Assembly (NCBI GenBank): GCA_041165405.1
Contig: JBEANL010000012.1
Span: forward strand, 1-35,874
Length of the DNA stretch: 35,874 nucleotides
Origin: Methylopumilus sp009926035
GTDB taxonomy: Bacteria; Pseudomonadota; Gammaproteobacteria; Burkholderiales; Methylophilaceae
Reading direction: 5' to 3'
Below the pieces are notes generated by a model, which ran no database searches, was not told where the DNA came from, and was given only the letters and a program-made list of their open reading frames with translations. Within the stretch, counting starts at the first letter, position 1. Every line of letters starts with the position of its first letter. Shown one piece after another: positions 33,094-35,874 of this stretch. The translations under genes were made by a program, and so were the position numbers.

Positions 33094-33837
33094 ATGAAAC
33101 GATATCGTGCTATTTGGATTTCAGATGTTCATCTTGGTACTACAGAATGTAAAGCCGAATATCTCCTCGACTTCCTTAAGAACAATACTGCAGAAACTAT
33201 CTATCTGGTTGGCGACATCATTGATGGGTGGGCGCTAAAAAAACGCTGGTATTGGCCTCAAAAACATAATGACGTTATTCAAAAGCTTTTGCGAAAAGCC
33301 AGAAAAGGTTCCAAGGTGATTTATATACCAGGCAATCATGATGAGCTGGGCCGAGAATTTATCAATATGACATTTGGTGATATTGAAATCAAAAACGATC
33401 TTATCCATACGACGCTTTTAGGTAAAAGACTATGGGTAACGCATGGTGACCTTTTTGACAACATTATTTCATGCGCGAAATGGCTGTCTTTTGTTGGCGA
33501 TAGTCTTTATTACGTGATCTTAAGAATTAATCATTTTTCGAACAGCATAAGACACAAGTATGGATTTCATTACTGGTCATTTTCCTCCTATATCAAGAAC
33601 TCTATTAAAAATGTTGTGAAGTACGTAGAGAATTTTGAAAGGCTTATGGCTACTGAAGCTAAGCGTAAAAAATGTGATGGGGTCATCTGTGGTCATATTC
33701 ACAAGGCAGCGATAAAAAGAATTGAAGGTATTGATTACTATAACGATGGTGATTGGGTGGAGAGTCTCACAGCACTTGTAGAAACTAAAAAAGGCAAATT
33801 AAAGCTTATTGACTGGCACAAACATTCATTGTCATAA
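33094..33837 (+). CDS. plcP: PlcP-like metallophosphoesterase (phospholipase C for lipid remodelling)
   Basis: It has 247 aa and a calcineurin-like fold. All metal motifs are present: DVHLG (D11, H13), GDIIDGW (D41, D44), GNHDE (N81, H82), THGD (H117) and CGHIH (H201, H203). The region YWPQKHNDVIQKLLRKARKG and the NDGDWVESLTALVE end match the PlcP group of Sinorhizobium, SAR11 and roseobacters, which cleave headgroups of phosphatidylcholine/-ethanolamine/-glycerol to diacylglycerol in phosphate starvation. It is related to LpxH (UDP-diacylglucosamine hydrolase), so LpxH-like activity is the alternative. The Pho box array right before the start and the neighbouring glycosyltransferase favour PlcP. 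No ribosome site; the mRNA looks leaderless. Confidence 0.83.
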   Translation: MKRYRAIWISDVHLGTTECKAEYLLDFLKNNTAETIYLVGDIIDGWALKKRWYWPQKHNDVIQKLLRKARKGSKVIYIPGNHDELGREFINMTFGDIEIKNDLIHTTLLGKRLWVTHGDLFDNIISCAKWLSFVGDSLYYVILRINHFSNSIRHKYGFHYWSFSSYIKNSIKNVVKYVENFERLMATEAKRKKCDGVICGHIHKAAIKRIEGIDYYNDGDWVESLTALVETKKGKLKLIDWHKHSLS

Positions 33838-33911
33838 AAAATTAAAACTAGCTTCATACAAATGAAATATTTTAATTCTAGAGTGATACAAACTTTTATG
33901 AGGGTTCTACG

Positions 33912-34612
33912 ATGAGTGAATTAACATTAGATTCAACGCTATTAAATGAATTAGCCATTCAAAAACAAGAGCAGCAGACTCCCCATCCCAATCAAAAAGA
34001 TGCCATACAAATTTCATGGGCACAAACAGATAATGAAGTAAAAGAGGCACAACATTTAAGATACAAGGTATTTGCTGAAGAGATGGGGGCGCACTTACCA
34101 ACTAATTCAGAAAAATTAGATCGTGATGTGCTTGATCAATATTGTGATCACTTGCTTATTCGTGACACAGAAACTTTAAAAGTGATTGGCACCTATCGTG
34201 TGCTTCCTCCACATAAGGCTAAAGAGGCCGGATTTTATTATTCCGACTTAGAATTTAATCTCGATAGACTCACTCACCTAACTGACAAAATGGTAGAAGT
34301 AGGGCGCTCTTGTGTTCATAAGGATTTTAGAACAGGTGGCGTTATTATGGCACTCTGGTCAGGGTTAGCCCAGTATATGAAAAAAAATGGCTATGAGGTC
34401 ATGATTGGATGCGCAAGCGTGCCCTTCCTATTCATGAGCTCAATCAAGATTTAGATGTAGAACCTCCTGCCCTCTTAAAAGGTTACTTACGCGTAGGCGC
34501 TAAAATTTGTGGTGATCCTGCTTGGGATCCTGACTTTAATACGGCTGACTTCTTAACTATGTTCTTCTTGAAAGACATACATCCTCGTTACGCTAAACAT
34601 TTTTTAATGTGA
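33912..34612 (+). pseudogene. olsB-like: OlsB-like GNAT N-acyltransferase, frameshifted by an internal deletion
   Basis: The first frame (33912-34454, 180 aa) has a GAGGG ribosome site and the COG3176/OlsB-type core: LRYKVFAEEMGA, DRDVLDQYCDHLLI, VGRSCVHKDFRTGGVIMALW and MIGCASVP. It then reads nine unrelated residues to a stop. The family's C-terminal part (RKRALPIHELNQDLDVEPPALLKGYLR, split; GAKICGDPAWDPDFNTADF) resumes at once in another frame and runs to 34612. About 25-30 family residues between the two parts appear to be missing. The intact protein would N-acylate an amino acid such as ornithine. ATG 34409 could allow a 67-aa fragment ending at the dolP start. It may be a real deletion or an assembly collapse. 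Confidence 0.8.
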
Positions 34613-35181
34613 CCATAAGCCGCTACATATTTGTATTTTTTCTACTCCCCCTCCTTACAGGCTGTCCTGCAGCTATTATAGGAAGCGGTGCAGTAGCCAT
34701 TGACACCACCGCCGACAGAAGAACACACGGCATTATTCTTGAAGACTCTAATATTGAATTCAAAGCATTTTCATTGATTCAAAAAATTGAAGGGGATATG
34801 CATACCAATGTGACAAGTTATAACGGTCATGTGCTTATTGTGGGGCAAGTACCAACACAGGCAATTAAAATTAAGATTGGCGACTCTATTAAGGCACTGG
34901 CTAACGTAAAATCCATTACTAATGAATTGACGATTGGTCCTGCGATCTCTATGTCGGGGCGAGCTCAAGACACGCTCATTACCTCAAACGTAAAGGCCAG
35001 ATTGTTCAAAGAAAATAAAGTGTCTCCTTTTTTTGTGAAAGTAGTTACTGAGAATAAAAACGTTTATCTGATGGGTATACTTACCGAAAATGAAGCAAAA
35101 GAGGCTGAAGCGATCGCAAAAAATACAAGTCAGGTAAATCAAGTCATCAAACTCTTTGAAATTACTCCCCCGAAAAATTAA
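34609..35181 (+). CDS. dolP: DolP-like BON-domain outer-membrane lipoprotein
   Basis: It has 190 aa, starting at GTG 34609 that overlaps the upstream stop (GTGA). The signal peptide ends in lipobox LTGC (Cys about 19), followed by PAAIIGSGAVAIDTTADRRTHG, matching the YraP/DolP N-terminus. Two BON domains follow, about 48-110 (NVTSYNGHVLIVGQVPT) and 120-186 (VKVVTENKNVYLMGILTENEA). In E. coli DolP binds anionic phospholipids and supports outer-membrane integrity and BAM function. Here it is translationally tied to a lipid acyltransferase gene within a phosphate-response lipid region. It abuts the convergent glycosyltransferase with no gap. Confidence 0.87.
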   Translation: MTISRYIFVFFLLPLLTGCPAAIIGSGAVAIDTTADRRTHGIILEDSNIEFKAFSLIQKIEGDMHTNVTSYNGHVLIVGQVPTQAIKIKIGDSIKALANVKSITNELTIGPAISMSGRAQDTLITSNVKARLFKENKVSPFFVKVVTENKNVYLMGILTENEAKEAEAIAKNTSQVNQVIKLFEITPPKN

Positions 35182-35874
35182 TCATGGCTTGAGTAAATGC
35201 TTGTAAAGAATCTCGACGCAAGATTTCCATGACCATCGATCCTTAACATGAAGCTTAATGTTATTCCGATTAAGTTTCATACAATCCTTAATATTCTTTC
35301 TTAAATCATTGCCTAAGTAGCCTGTTCGACCGTGTTCAACGATATCTTGTGGGCCTGTGACCCTAAAAGCAGCGACAGGAAGCCCATTCATCAATGCTTC
35401 TATCATGACAATTCCAAAAGTATCTGTTTTACTGGGGAAGCAAAAAACATTACTAGCATGATAAATATCAGCAAGATCTCTACCGAAGCGATACCCAACA
35501 AAATTTACCTTGGGATATTGAGTCTTGAGTTTTTTAAGGCACGGCCCATCTCCCACGATCGTGATATCGAAATCATCTTCATATTGACATAAGACTTCTA
35601 AATTCTTTTCACGGCTGACACGCCCCACATATAACACTTTGATACGATCTGATTTTTTGAATACCTTACTTTTGCTAATTAAAGTATCTGCTACTCCTCG
35701 TGTCCAAACGTGCACTCGATGAAAGCCTTTTTTCTCTAATTCTTTTTTGCATGAGATCGAGGGTGTAAGGATCGCCTTACTATCACGATGAAAAAGTTTT
35801 AAATAAAAATAAGTGATCGGACTTGGAATGCGAGCAAGTTTCCATAGGTACTCGGGAAATTTGGTGTGATAACC
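35182..35874 (-). CDS. GT4-family glycosyltransferase (partial, runs off window)
   Basis: The frame stays open to the right edge, so the 230 visible residues are the C-terminal part; the apparent start at 35715 is internal. The visible segment starts GYHTKFPEYLWKLARIPSP, then TPSISCKKELEKKGF and VWTRGVADT, continuing into VLYVGRVSREKNLEVL and TDTFGIVMIEALMNGLPVAA (a D-for-E variant of EX7E common in this group). It resembles SqdX/PimB-type lipid glycosyltransferases. Being second of two GT4 genes flanking a PlcP-like gene, it may make another phosphorus-free glycolipid; cell-surface glycan synthesis is the alternative. The upstream control region is outside the window. Confidence 0.78.
   Translation of the reverse strand, partial: GYHTKFPEYLWKLARIPSPITYFYLKLFHRDSKAILTPSISCKKELEKKGFHRVHVWTRGVADTLISKSKVFKKSDRIKVLYVGRVSREKNLEVLCQYEDDFDITIVGDGPCLKKLKTQYPKVNFVGYRFGRDLADIYHASNVFCFPSKTDTFGIVMIEALMNGLPVAAFRVTGPQDIVEHGRTGYLGNDLRKNIKDCMKLNRNNIKLHVKDRWSWKSCVEILYKHLLKP

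Noticed and set aside
33838..33911. Pho box before the OlsB-like gene
   Set aside because: TTCATACAAATGAA is palindromic but has no TGTCA half-sites in 11-nt phase; the gene may be expressed by read-through from plcP or its own promoter.
35182..35715. Complete short glycosyltransferase starting at 35715
   Set aside because: That start is an internal GTG; the frame continues with family-like residues to the window edge, so the gene is partial.

Overview
The window is a stretch of chromosome from an AT-rich, compact betaproteobacterium. Two things support this. The partial 16S rRNA (1-817, minus) reads as betaproteobacterial. The gene order nadB / rpoE-rseA-rseB-rseC-mucD-lepA-lepB-rnc-era-recO-pdxJ-acpS is the usual betaproteobacterial one. 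The low G+C, very short intergenic gaps and overlapping stop codons suggest a streamlined free-living lineage. A methylotroph of the Methylophilales (OM43 / Methylopumilus type) would fit, but that is inference and nothing here proves it.

Layout. (1) 1-1225: the 5' half of a 16S rRNA gene and its leader. Upstream on the same strand is initiator tRNA-fMet, and one strong sigma70 promoter precedes the tRNA. (2) 1250-3207: htpG with a near-consensus sigma32 heat-shock promoter. (3) 3223-9950: tcdA, acpS, pdxJ, recO, era, rnc, lepB and lepA, an almost gapless minus-strand operon for translation, RNA processing, PLP synthesis and protein export. (4) 9981-14069: mucD, rseC, rseB, rseA and rpoE, the envelope-stress sigma factor with its control proteins. 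A terminator hairpin separates it from lepA. (5) 14180-18611: nadB, slyD, a PA2779/PA2778-type small membrane protein plus C39-like lipoprotein peptidase pair, and suhB on the opposite strand. (6) 18707-26654: trmJ, cysE and a complete ISC iron-sulfur operon (iscR, an extra cysteine desulfurase, iscS, iscU, iscA, hscB, hscA, fdx). (7) 26651-35874: a phosphate-response region with divergent ppk1 and ppx. It also holds a minus-strand set of PlsC-like acyltransferase, PAP2 phosphatase and GT4 glycosyltransferase, divergent from a PlcP-like metallophosphoesterase. A broken OlsB-like acyltransferase, a DolP-like BON lipoprotein and a second GT4 glycosyltransferase (cut by the window edge) follow.

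The most interesting part is region 7. Both divergent intergenic regions carry PhoB-box repeats (TGTCA-like half-sites every 11 bases). Genes on each side are therefore predicted to be induced when phosphate is scarce. The products make one scheme: PlcP removes phosphate headgroups from phospholipids to give diacylglycerol, glycosyltransferases build phosphorus-free glycolipids from it, and acyltransferases supply or rework acyl chains, while Ppk/Ppx handle polyphosphate. In all four Pho-controlled genes the start codon sits 22-26 bases after the Pho box, which is where transcription should begin, so these mRNAs look leaderless. The OlsB-like gene has lost an internal segment, apparently between two short matching sequences, which puts its end out of frame.
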